A stretch of 36,845 nt of DNA from Eubacteriales bacterium (GCA_030527715.1 JAUNAF010000015.1:1-36845); one strand, 5' to 3'. Counted from the first letter of the stretch, positions 24,615 to 32,221 are shown. A program made the numbers and translations. Notes: generated by a model not told the origin, from the letters alone.

Positions 24615-25576
24615 GAGACCGAGTAAAGGAACTTCTGGCGGACGGCACGGTAGACCGTGTCCTGGGCTGGAAGGCAGGAGACCTGCCGTACAATCCGGAA
24701 GCAGCCTATTTTGAGACAGTGGAAAGCCTGGATGAGTTTGTATACAACGGATTCTGCGGTGCAAACCTGAGCAAGATGATGATCGAGGCATCAAAGCTTG
24801 AGGGAAAGACCCTCGTCTGTCTGAAGCCGTGCGATACCTACAGCTTCAACCAGCTGATCACAGAGCACCGTGTGGACCGTGAAAAAGCGTACATCCTCGG
24901 TGTCGGCTGCAAGGGCAAGCTGGATATGGAAAAGGTACGCGCACTTGGCATCAAGGGCGTGGAGCAGGTACAGGGTGCGGAAGCCGACGGCGATGCAGAG
25001 CACCTGACCTTCCAGACGATCTACGGAGAGAAGAACTGCTCCTACAGTGCGGCAATGCTGGAGCGCTGCCATGTCTGCAAGGGAAAAGAGCACAGAATCT
25101 ATGACGAGCTGATCGGAGAGTCTAAGGAGACCAAAGACGCAGAGCGTTTTACCGAAGTGGAAAAGATCGAGGCGATGAGCCCGGAGGAAAAATTTGCCTA
25201 CTTCCAGAAGGAACTGAGCAAATGTATCCGCTGCAATGCCTGCCGCAATGCCTGTCCGGCCTGCAGCTGCCGCAAATGTGTGTTTGACAGCACGAAATTC
25301 GACAGTGCCCAGAAGGCAAATGTGGATTCCTTCGAGGAGAGAATGTTCCACATCATCCGTGCCTTCCATGTTGCCGGAAGATGTACGGACTGCGGTGAGT
25401 GCAGCAGAGTCTGCCCGCAGGGCATTCCGCTTCACCTGTTCAACCGCAAATTTATCAAGGATATCGATACCTTCTACGGTGAGTACCAGGCCGGAAGCGA
25501 GGCAGATATGAGAGGTCCGCTGGTCAGCTACACCTTTGACGATATTGAGCCGGGTCAGACGGCAGAAAGGGGATAA
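24602..25576 (+). CDS. flxC: FlxC-like iron-sulfur subunit
   Basis: A 324-residue cytoplasmic protein. The N-terminal part (about 1-190) resembles the FrhB-type domain of F420-linked oxidoreductases, with conserved LVCLKPCDTYSFNQLI and YILGVGCKGKL. The C-terminal part carries two [4Fe-4S] motifs, CIRCNACRNACPACSCRKC and CTDCGECSRVCPQGI. Gene order and domain content match the third subunit of the bacterial FlxABCD module, although the name is assigned by synteny and general resemblance. The start overlaps flxD by 13 bases and the next gene follows after three bases, so stoichiometric synthesis is likely. Confidence 0.8.
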   Translation: MQELRDRVKELLADGTVDRVLGWKAGDLPYNPEAAYFETVESLDEFVYNGFCGANLSKMMIEASKLEGKTLVCLKPCDTYSFNQLITEHRVDREKAYILGVGCKGKLDMEKVRALGIKGVEQVQGAEADGDAEHLTFQTIYGEKNCSYSAAMLERCHVCKGKEHRIYDELIGESKETKDAERFTEVEKIEAMSPEEKFAYFQKELSKCIRCNACRNACPACSCRKCVFDSTKFDSAQKANVDSFEERMFHIIRAFHVAGRCTDCGECSRVCPQGIPLHLFNRKFIKDIDTFYGEYQAGSEADMRGPLVSYTFDDIEPGQTAERG

Positions 25577-25579
25577 TGT

Positions 25580-26617
25580 ATGTATAAGATCGAAAAAGCA
25601 AACCTGAATGCATTATTCCGGAAGATCTCCGAGACCCAGGATCTGATCGCACCGATCCGTACCGCAGGACAGACAAATTTCCGTCTGTGGACCGAGGACG
25701 AGACGGTGGATCTGGATACTTTAAAGACTGTAAAATCCGGAAAAGATGCATTTTTCCCGCAGAGTGAGAATCTTTACACCTGCGTAAGAGAGGGAAAGAA
25801 GCTCTCAGTCCTTCCGGAAAGTCTGAAAGAAAAACCGTTTACGGTATTCGGCATGAAAGCCTGTGATGTGAAGGGCGTCGAAGTGCTGGACAAGGTGTTC
25901 TTATCAGAGCCGGTGGACAGCTTTTATGCGGCAAGACGTGACCACGGAACCATCGTTGCCCTGGCCTGCAATGAGCCGGAGGAGTCCTGCTTCTGTCAGG
26001 TCTTCGGAACCGACTGTGCGAGCCCGGCAGGAGATGTCTCTGTATGGATCCGTGAGGAGGAACTGTTCTGGCAGGCAAACACAGAGAAGGGCGAGGCCCT
26101 GACCGAGGCAGTGCGCGAGCTGTTGACCGAGACTGCTGAGAATGAGGAACAGTCACTGGAAGAGCAGAAGCAGAGCATTCGACAGATCGTGCAGAAACTT
26201 CCGTACACCGGTCTTTCCCTGGAGGGATGGGGAACGGACGGAGGACAGGAAAGATTCGATTCTCCGCTTTGGGAGACACTCTACAAACCGTGTCTGGCCT
26301 GCGGCACCTGCACCTTCGTATGTCCGACCTGTCAGTGCTATGATATCAAGGATTACGATACCGGCCATGGAGTACAGCGCTATCGCTGCTGGGATTCCTG
26401 CATGTATTCTGACTTTACCATGATGGCACACGGAAACAACCGTACCAGCCAGATGCAGAGATTCCGTCAGAGATTCATGCACAAGCTGGTGTACTTCCCG
26501 GTGAACAATGACGGCATGTACTCTTGCGTAGGCTGCGGCCGCTGTGTGGAGAAGTGCCCGGAAGCATTGAATATCGTGAAAGTGATCAAGACCTTTGCAA
26601 AACAGGGGGACAAATAA
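25580..26617 (+). CDS. flxB: FlxB-like (sulfhydrogenase beta-type) iron-sulfur subunit
   Basis: A 345-residue protein of the sulfhydrogenase-beta/anaerobic sulfite reductase A type. The N-terminal region contains FGMKACDVKGVEVLDKVF, typical of this family, then a Cys-containing FCQVFGTDC region. Two ferredoxin motifs follow near the C-terminus, CLACGTCTFVCPTCQC and CVGCGRCVEKCPEALNI. In sulfhydrogenases and FlxABCD it passes electrons between the flavin NADH subunit and the other Fe-S proteins. It is three bases after flxC and two bases before flxA. Confidence 0.85.
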   Translation: MYKIEKANLNALFRKISETQDLIAPIRTAGQTNFRLWTEDETVDLDTLKTVKSGKDAFFPQSENLYTCVREGKKLSVLPESLKEKPFTVFGMKACDVKGVEVLDKVFLSEPVDSFYAARRDHGTIVALACNEPEESCFCQVFGTDCASPAGDVSVWIREEELFWQANTEKGEALTEAVRELLTETAENEEQSLEEQKQSIRQIVQKLPYTGLSLEGWGTDGGQERFDSPLWETLYKPCLACGTCTFVCPTCQCYDIKDYDTGHGVQRYRCWDSCMYSDFTMMAHGNNRTSQMQRFRQRFMHKLVYFPVNNDGMYSCVGCGRCVEKCPEALNIVKVIKTFAKQGDK

Positions 26618-26619
26618 GA

Positions 26620-27474
26620 ATGAGTGAATGTACCTGTCATAAAAATTATACACTGGACACTCTGATCCCGAAGGTCGGAGTGATCACGGATATCCGGGAG
26701 GAGACCCCGGATGTAAAGACCTTCCGTGTGAATGCACCGGAAGGCGGAAAGCTGTTTGAACATATGCCCGGACAGTGCGCAATGCTGTGTGCGCCGGGTG
26801 TCAGTGAGGGAATGTTTTCCATCACCTCTTCTCCGACAAACCATGAGTTTCAGGAGTTCAGTATCAAGAAATGCGGTGAGCTCACCTCTTATCTGCACAG
26901 CCTGCAGGTGGGTGATGAGATCACCGTGCGCGGACCGTACGGAAATCATTTCCCGGTGGAAAATGAGCTGAAGGGCAAAAATCTTCTGTTCATCGCCGGA
27001 GGTATCGGTCTTGCGCCGCTGCGTTCTGTGATCAACTATGTGCTGGACAACCGTGAGGACTACGGTACCGTGGATATTCTCTACGGTTCCCGTTCCGCAG
27101 ATGATCTGGTGCAGCTGAAGGAGATCCAGGAAGTCTGGATGAAGACCGAGGGCGTCAATGTGTACCTGACCATCGACAGAGAGCAGGAGGGCTGGGACGG
27201 TCATGTCGGCTTCGTTCCGTCCTATCTGAAGGAGATCGGATTCACCACGGATAAGGTAGCACTTGTCTGCGGACCGCCGATCATGATCAAGTTTGTACTG
27301 CAGGGTCTGGAGGAGCTCGGATTTTCCAGAGAGCAGGTCTACACGACCCTGGAGCTGCGCATGAAGTGCGGCGTCGGAAAGTGCGGAAGATGCAATATCG
27401 GCTCAAAATATGTATGCAAGGATGGACCGGTGTTCCGGATGGATGAGGTAGATCAGCTGCCGGACGAGTATTAG
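26620..27474 (+). CDS. flxA: FlxA-like NAD(P)H:acceptor flavoprotein (sulfhydrogenase gamma-type)
   Basis: A 284-residue soluble FAD/NAD(P)-binding protein of the ferredoxin-NADP reductase superfamily. An FAD-binding barrel (about 15-110, with FSITSSPTN) is followed by an NAD(P)-binding fold (LLFIAGGIGLAPLRSVI, and VALVCGPPIMIKFV) and a C-terminal [2Fe-2S] Cys cluster MKCGVGKCGRCNIGSKYVC. The nearest functional types are sulfhydrogenase gamma, PyrK-like and FlxA. It is the expected entry point for NADH electrons into the HdrA complex. ATG 26620 follows a CAGGGGGA site; the longer reading frame overlaps flxB and is not needed. Confidence 0.9.
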   Translation: MSECTCHKNYTLDTLIPKVGVITDIREETPDVKTFRVNAPEGGKLFEHMPGQCAMLCAPGVSEGMFSITSSPTNHEFQEFSIKKCGELTSYLHSLQVGDEITVRGPYGNHFPVENELKGKNLLFIAGGIGLAPLRSVINYVLDNREDYGTVDILYGSRSADDLVQLKEIQEVWMKTEGVNVYLTIDREQEGWDGHVGFVPSYLKEIGFTTDKVALVCGPPIMIKFVLQGLEELGFSREQVYTTLELRMKCGVGKCGRCNIGSKYVCKDGPVFRMDEVDQLPDEY

Positions 27475-27495
27475 AAGATGGAGGAACCCAAAAAG

Positions 27496-28170
27496 ATGGA
27501 GAAGATGGTAAACGTATATTTTTTCGGTAAAAAGTACAGCGTTCCGGCTGATCTTACGATAATGACCGCGATGGAGTATGCCGGCTATACCCTGACCAGA
27601 GGCTGCGGCTGCCGTCACGGCTTCTGCGGTGCCTGTGCGACCATGTACCGTATCAAGGGAAAAAATGAGCTGAAGACCTGCCTGGCCTGTCAGACTCAGG
27701 TAGAGGAAGGCATGTATGTGGCAAGCATTCCGTTCTTCCCGACAGATAAGAGAACCTATGAGATCAATGAGATCCGCCCGGAGCAGCGCATCATGATGGA
27801 GCTCTATCCGGAGATCTACAGCTGCATCGGCTGCAATGCCTGTACCAAGGCATGTACACAGGATCTGAACGTTATGCAGTATATCGCATATGCACAGCGC
27901 GGTGAGTTTGAGAAGTGTGCAGAGGAATCCTTCGACTGTGTATCCTGCGGCTGCTGTTCTGTTCGCTGCCCTGCTGAAATTTCTCATCCGATGGTGGGAC
28001 TGCTCGCAAGACGTCTTACCGGAAAATACATCGCACCGAAGAGCGAGCATCTCGAGAAGCGCGTGGAGGAGATCCATGCAGGTGCTCATGATGAGCTGAT
28101 CGAGCAGATCATGGGCAAGTCCATCACAGAGATGGAAGAACTGTACAATCACAGAGATATTGAGAAATAG
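27496..28170 (+). CDS. frdB: Fumarate reductase iron-sulfur subunit
   Basis: A soluble FrdB/SdhB-family protein of about 224 residues. The N-terminal plant-type [2Fe-2S] domain has CRHGFCGAC and a later CLAC; the C-terminal domain has CIGCNACTKACTQD and CVSCGCCSVRCPA. No membrane anchor subunits (FrdC/FrdD or SdhC/SdhD) are encoded nearby, so it should be cytoplasmic. It resembles the N-terminal half of methanogen TfrB, whose HdrB-like half is here a separate gene. Three ATGs compete: 27478 has no ribosome site, 27496 has GGAGG 11 bases upstream, 27505 has a close GGAG. I chose 27496. Confidence 0.85.
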   Translation: MEKMVNVYFFGKKYSVPADLTIMTAMEYAGYTLTRGCGCRHGFCGACATMYRIKGKNELKTCLACQTQVEEGMYVASIPFFPTDKRTYEINEIRPEQRIMMELYPEIYSCIGCNACTKACTQDLNVMQYIAYAQRGEFEKCAEESFDCVSCGCCSVRCPAEISHPMVGLLARRLTGKYIAPKSEHLEKRVEEIHAGAHDELIEQIMGKSITEMEELYNHRDIEK

Positions 28171-28182
28171 GGAGGGAGAACC

Positions 28183-29784
28183 ATGTTTACACCGGAAATG
28201 ATGGAGTCCGTAAAAAAGGTGGAAGCCACCAGAGACGCGCGTATGGGCATGGAGCCCAGACGTATGACCGCTCAGGAAAAGGATGAGCTGCTCAGAGCTT
28301 TCCATCCGGATTACAGAGCGGAGGCATTTGAGGAGATCAAGATCGGACCGAACAAGGGAGAGAAGGCACCGGCGGAGCTGGCACATCTGCTGCACTCCAA
28401 CAGCCGTCTGCTGGATACCGAGATCGATTTAAATAAAATTGACTATGATGTGGACGTGCTGGTCATCGGCGGCGGCGGAGCAGGTGCTTCCGCAGCGATC
28501 GAGGCACATGAGGCCGGCGCTGACGTTATGATGGTTACCAAGCTGCGTATCGGTGATGCAAACACCATGATGGCAGAGGGCGGTATCCAGGCGGCAGACA
28601 AGGAGAATGATTCCCCGGCACAGCATTATCTGGATGCATTCGGCGGCGGACACTTTGCTGCAAGACCGGAGCTGCTGAAGAAACTGGTTATGGAGGCTCC
28701 GGATGCGATCGCATGGCTGAATGCACTCGGAGTAATGTTCGATAAGGACGAGGACGGCAGAATGGTGACCACCCACGGCGGCGGTACTTCCAGAAAGAGA
28801 ATGCATGCCTGCAAGGATTATTCCGGAGCAGAGATCATGCGTACACTGCGCGATGAGGTACTCAACCGCAAGATCCCGGTAGTGGAGTTTACTTCTGCGG
28901 TAGAGCTGATCCAGGATGACAAGGGACAGGCTGCCGGAGCGGTTCTGTTAAATATGGAGACCGGCGATTACCTGGTTGCCAGAGCAAAGACGGTGATCAT
29001 CGCGACCGGCGGTGCAGGACGCATGCATTATCAGGGATTTGCAACTTCCAACCATTACGGAGCAACCGCAGACGGTCTGGTTCTGGGCTATCGCGCAGGA
29101 GCACCGCTGCTGTATCAGGATACCATTCAGTATCATCCGACAGGTGTGGCATTCCCGTCTCAGATCTACGGTGCACTGGTAACAGAGAAGGTTCGTTCTC
29201 TCGGTGCAATGCTGGTCAATGTGGACGGTGAGGCCTTCATGCATCCGCTGGAGACCCGTGACGTATCCGCAGCCTCTATCATCCGTGAGTGTACAGAGAG
29301 AGGCAAGGGTGTGACTACTCCGCTCGGTACCGGCGTTTGGCTGGATACCCCGATGATCGAGCGCATCGGCGGTGAGGGCACGATCGAGAAGAGAATTCCG
29401 GCAATGCTCCGTATGTACATGAATTATGGAATCGATATGAGAAAGCTTCCGATCCTGATCTACCCGACCCTGCACTATCAGAATGGCGGTCTGGAGATCG
29501 GCGGAGACGGATTCACCAAGACGATTTCCAACCTTCTGGTGGCAGGAGAGGCAGTCGGAGGAATCCACGGCCGCAACCGTCTGATGGGAAATTCCCTTCT
29601 GGATATCATCGTATTCGGAAGAGATGCAGGTAAGGCAGCAGCTGCCCGTGCAAAGGAAGTTACCCTCGGAACCATGAACCTGGATCATATCAGGGACTAT
29701 GCAGAGGCACTGAAAGATGCTAACATAGAGAGTAACGACGTTTCTCCGATGCTTCTTCCGAAGTATGCGAGACACGAGAGATAA
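28183..29784 (+). CDS. frdA: Fumarate reductase flavoprotein subunit
   Basis: A 533-residue FAD protein of the fumarate reductase/succinate dehydrogenase/aspartate oxidase family. The FAD motif is VLVIGGGGAGASAA from about residue 93. Substrate and catalytic positions are kept: H318 in QYHPTG, R338 in TEKVRSLGA, H431 in LHYQNGG and R466 in RNRLMGNSLLD. The His that binds FAD covalently in membrane FrdA/SdhA is replaced by N127 (in GDANTMMAEGG), so FAD should be non-covalent. About 85 residues precede the FAD fold, an unusual extension that may dock on Hdr or FrdB. It is 12 bases after frdB. Fumarate reduction is supported by the adjacent fumarase, although related flavoproteins use other enoates. 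Confidence 0.88.
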   Translation: MFTPEMMESVKKVEATRDARMGMEPRRMTAQEKDELLRAFHPDYRAEAFEEIKIGPNKGEKAPAELAHLLHSNSRLLDTEIDLNKIDYDVDVLVIGGGGAGASAAIEAHEAGADVMMVTKLRIGDANTMMAEGGIQAADKENDSPAQHYLDAFGGGHFAARPELLKKLVMEAPDAIAWLNALGVMFDKDEDGRMVTTHGGGTSRKRMHACKDYSGAEIMRTLRDEVLNRKIPVVEFTSAVELIQDDKGQAAGAVLLNMETGDYLVARAKTVIIATGGAGRMHYQGFATSNHYGATADGLVLGYRAGAPLLYQDTIQYHPTGVAFPSQIYGALVTEKVRSLGAMLVNVDGEAFMHPLETRDVSAASIIRECTERGKGVTTPLGTGVWLDTPMIERIGGEGTIEKRIPAMLRMYMNYGIDMRKLPILIYPTLHYQNGGLEIGGDGFTKTISNLLVAGEAVGGIHGRNRLMGNSLLDIIVFGRDAGKAAAARAKEVTLGTMNLDHIRDYAEALKDANIESNDVSPMLLPKYARHER

Positions 29785-29828
29785 GAACTCTTGACAAAAT
29801 CTTTCACAGGATAAGGAGTGTGTACGCG

Positions 29829-30671
29829 ATGCGAGAGATCAAAGCTTCACAGATTACAGAAGTCGTAGAGCGGCTTTGTATTGAGGCAAATCAGCATTTG
29901 CCGAAGGATGTACAGGGAGCGATCCGTCAGTGCCGCGCCTGCGAAGACGGTGCGATTGCCTGCGGCGTTCTGGATGACATTATTGAAAATTTTGAGATTG
30001 CAGACAGAGAGAATGTGCCGATCTGTCAGGACACCGGTATGGCCTGTGTCTTCCTGGAGATCGGTCAGGATGTGCATATCACAGACGGTGACCTCCGTGA
30101 GGCAGTGGATGAGGGTGTGCGCAGAGGATATACAGAAGGTTATCTGCGCAAATCCGTGGTAAAGGATCCGGTGCGCCGCGGCAATACCGGAGACAATACT
30201 CCGGCAATGCTCTACACAGAGATCGTTCCGGGAGAGCAGATCCGGATCACGGTCGGTCCGAAGGGCTTCGGCAGCGAAAATATGAGTATGATCCGTATGT
30301 TCAAGCCGTCCGCAGGTCTGCAGGGAATCAAGGATTTCATCCTTGAGGTCGTAGAGACAGCAGGTCCGAATCCGTGCCCGCCGATGGTAGTCGGCGTCGG
30401 TATCGGCGGTACGTTTGATAAATGTGCACTGCTTGCGAAAAAGGCACTGATGAGACCGATCGATTCCGAGAATCCGGATCCGTTCTATGCAGATCTGGAG
30501 AAGGAGATGCTGGAAAAGATCAACCGGCTGGGCATCGGACCGCAGGGCTTTGGCGGAAAGACAACGGCGATCGGACTGAATATCGAGACGATGCCGACGC
30601 ACATTGCCGGAATGCCGTGTGCCGTGAATATCAACTGTCATGTGACACGCCATAAGACGGAGGTGATCTGA
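29829..30671 (+). CDS. fumA: Class I fumarate hydratase, alpha subunit
   Basis: A 280-residue N-terminal-type subunit of two-part [4Fe-4S] fumarase (also called TtdA-like), dehydrating malate to fumarate. Visible family blocks are VPICQDTGMACVFLEIG, RRGNTGDNTPAMLYTEIVPG, KGFGSENMSM and GPNPCPPMVVGVGIGGTFD; the Cys residues in these are the expected cluster ligands. Tartrate dehydratase has the same fold, but the mdh and frd context favours fumarase. The ATG at 29829 follows AGGAG by 10 bases; an in-frame GTG at 29820 is too close to it. The beta subunit begins two bases after the stop. The cluster is oxygen sensitive, consistent with an anaerobe. Confidence 0.9.
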   Translation: MREIKASQITEVVERLCIEANQHLPKDVQGAIRQCRACEDGAIACGVLDDIIENFEIADRENVPICQDTGMACVFLEIGQDVHITDGDLREAVDEGVRRGYTEGYLRKSVVKDPVRRGNTGDNTPAMLYTEIVPGEQIRITVGPKGFGSENMSMIRMFKPSAGLQGIKDFILEVVETAGPNPCPPMVVGVGIGGTFDKCALLAKKALMRPIDSENPDPFYADLEKEMLEKINRLGIGPQGFGGKTTAIGLNIETMPTHIAGMPCAVNINCHVTRHKTEVI

Positions 30672-30673
30672 TC

Positions 30674-31237
30674 ATGGAGAGAAGAAAGATAACTCTGCCG
30701 CTGACAGAGGAGCTGGCAAAGACACTTCACGCAGGAGATCAGGTGCTGGTGACCGGCACGATCTATACCTCCCGCGATGCAGGTCATAAGAGAATGTGTG
30801 AGGCACTCGCAAGAGGAGAAAAGATCCCGTTTGATCCGACGGATGCAACGATCTACTATGTCGGACCGACACCGGCAAAGCCGGGCAAGGTGATCGGATC
30901 CGCAGGACCGACCACAAGCGGACGTATGGATGCCTATGCACCGACCATGATGTCTGTCGGCGCGAGAGGCATGATCGGAAAAGGTGCGCGTCTGCCGGAA
31001 GTCGTGGAGGCTATGAAAAAATACAGCGGAGTTTACTTTGGTGCGATCGGCGGTGCGGGTGCACTGCTGGCAAAGTGCATCAAAGAGGCAGAGCTGATCG
31101 CATATGAGGATCTCGGTGCAGAGGCACTGCGCAGACTCTATGTGGAGGATATGCCGCTGGTCGTTATTATCGACAGTGAAGGAAACAACCTGTATGAGAT
31201 GGGCCGCAAGGCATATCTGGAACAGAGAAGGTCCTGA
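30674..31237 (+). CDS. fumB: Class I fumarate hydratase, beta subunit
   Basis: A 187-residue C-terminal-type subunit of class I fumarase. Conserved segments include VTGTIYTSRDAGHKRM, YYVGPTPA, the diagnostic SAGPTTSGRMDAYAP and MIGKGARLPEVVEAMKKY, followed by YFGAIGGAGAL. It completes the active enzyme with the alpha subunit directly upstream (two-base gap). The pair supplies fumarate to the reductase encoded in the same operon. Confidence 0.92.
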   Translation: MERRKITLPLTEELAKTLHAGDQVLVTGTIYTSRDAGHKRMCEALARGEKIPFDPTDATIYYVGPTPAKPGKVIGSAGPTTSGRMDAYAPTMMSVGARGMIGKGARLPEVVEAMKKYSGVYFGAIGGAGALLAKCIKEAELIAYEDLGAEALRRLYVEDMPLVVIIDSEGNNLYEMGRKAYLEQRRS

Positions 31238-31280
31238 GAATGGCCTTCGAGAGGATAAAATCGTTATTGGAGGGAAGAAC

Positions 31281-31970
31281 TTGACAAACTATCATGATGA
31301 TCTGCAGATGTCGGAAGCATTTATCAATACAGCATTTCTGGCGCTCTCCGGCGGACTTCAGGATGCCTATACGTACAATGTACGAGATCAGGTTTTTTCC
31401 AACGCACAGACAGGAAACGTGGTGCTGATGAGTCAGTTTCTGATGAGCGGACAGTGGGGACATATTTTGAGGTATCTGTTCCCGCTGATCTCCTTTGCAC
31501 TCGGGGTCTGGGTGACGGAGTCCATCCAGGGACACTTCCGTGATGCGAAAAAAATGCACTGGAGACAGGGGATCCTTCTCGCAGAGATCGTGATCTTATT
31601 TATCGTAGGATTTATTCCGGGTTCTTTAAATATGGTGGCTACGGCGCTGGTATCCTTCACCTGTGCAATGCAGGTGCAGGCCTTCCGCAAGGTCAACGGC
31701 TATGCCTATGCCAGCACGATGTGCATCGGCAATCTCCGCGGAGGTACGGCAGCGCTGTCATCCTTTTTCAGACGTCACAGAAAAGAGGATCTCAAGAAAG
31801 CAGGATATTATTTCGGAGTCATTTTTTTCTTTGCGGTCGGAGCGGGCCTTGGAGGAAATCTGTCTCTTCGCTATGGATACCATGTGATCTGGTTATCCTG
31901 TGCGCTGTTGTTTATCAGCTTCGTGCTGATGTACTTTGAGCGTTTCCGGTTTCACGATCATTTACTGTAG
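31281..31970 (+). CDS. YoaK-family (DUF1275) membrane protein
   Basis: A 229-residue membrane protein with about six helices. The early ALSGGLQDAYTY, SNAQTGNVVLMSQFL and later TMCIGNLRGGTAAL are typical of the DUF1275/YoaK family, whose function is not established. The TTG at 31281 has GGAGGG six bases upstream and gives the family's usual length; the longer frame overlaps fumB. It is 43 bases after fumB with no terminator between, so it appears to be the last gene of the fumarate operon. A transport role for a dicarboxylate is possible but has no support beyond position. Confidence 0.8.
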   Translation: MTNYHDDLQMSEAFINTAFLALSGGLQDAYTYNVRDQVFSNAQTGNVVLMSQFLMSGQWGHILRYLFPLISFALGVWVTESIQGHFRDAKKMHWRQGILLAEIVILFIVGFIPGSLNMVATALVSFTCAMQVQAFRKVNGYAYASTMCIGNLRGGTAALSSFFRRHRKEDLKKAGYYFGVIFFFAVGAGLGGNLSLRYGYHVIWLSCALLFISFVLMYFERFRFHDHLL

Positions 31971-31985
31971 AAAATTTCAAAGAGG

Positions 31986-32039
31986 GCTGCTGCCGAGCGG
32001 ATGATTTGATTGCATCTGCGGAGCAGCAGCTTCTTTTTA
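31986..32039 (+). terminator. Terminator ending the fumarate-reduction operon
   Basis: GCTGCTGC (31986-31993) pairs with GCAGCAGC (32023-32030), with further partial pairing of GATG and CATC inside, followed by TTCTTTTTA. Confidence 0.85.
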
Positions 32040-32049
32040 TACAATAAAG

Positions 32050-32066
32050 CCTATGAAATCAATAGG
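32050..32066. promoter_or_regulatory. Operator 1, CCTAT-N7-ATAGG
   Basis: CCTATGAAATCAATAGG is an inverted repeat identical in arms and spacing to operator 2, upstream of the -35 element. The regulator is unknown; an Rrf2-type sulfur regulator such as CymR is a reasonable guess. Confidence 0.6.
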
Positions 32067-32084
32067 ATATTAGTAAATTAACTA

Positions 32085-32113
32085 TTGACAACTGGAAAAG
32101 AGGCTGTTATAAT
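32085..32113 (+). promoter_or_regulatory. Perfect consensus sigma-A promoter of metY-cysK operon
   Basis: TTGACA (32085-32090), an exact 17-base spacer and TATAAT (32108-32113). Expected start near 32120, within operator 2. Such a strong promoter implies tight negative control. Confidence 0.92.
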
Positions 32114-32117
32114 AATG

Positions 32118-32134
32118 CCTATCAAGCAGATAGG
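32118..32134. promoter_or_regulatory. Operator 2, CCTAT-N7-ATAGG
   Basis: CCTATCAAGCAGATAGG covers the expected transcription start, and its right arm is shared with the leader ORF's AGGAG ribosome site. Spacing to operator 1 is 68 bases, roughly 6.5 helical turns. Confidence 0.65.
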
Positions 32135-32143
32135 AGTAGTAAC

Positions 32144-32221
32144 ATGAATAGACATTGGGAATTACTTCTTAGAGAAAACTGGAGAAACGGACGAATGTGT
32201 CGATGTTGCAGCAGGGTGTAA
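32144..32221 (+). CDS. Cysteine-codon-rich leader peptide
   Basis: A 25-codon ORF that begins with ATG 10 bases after an AGGAG site and about 25 bases from the predicted transcript start. The peptide begins MNRHWELLLREN and ends MCRCCSRV, with Cys at codons 19, 21 and 22 just before the stop. It lies between a strong promoter and the MetY/CysK genes, 56 bases before metY. Stalling at Cys codons when Cys-tRNA is scarce could alter folding or read-through downstream, as in amino-acid attenuation. I do not see an obvious terminator in the 56-base spacer, so translational coupling or RNA access is as likely as transcription attenuation. It is too short for statistical support from coding bias. 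Confidence 0.6.
   Translation: MNRHWELLLRENWRNGRMCRCCSRV

Noticed and set aside
27403-28395. 330-codon minus-strand ORF over frdB
   Set aside because: Antisense to the FrdB frame with its three Fe-S motifs; no start signal or family resemblance.
29790-29800. Internal promoter before fumA (TTGACA at 29791)
   Set aside because: No -10-like sequence lies at suitable spacing before the ribosome site.
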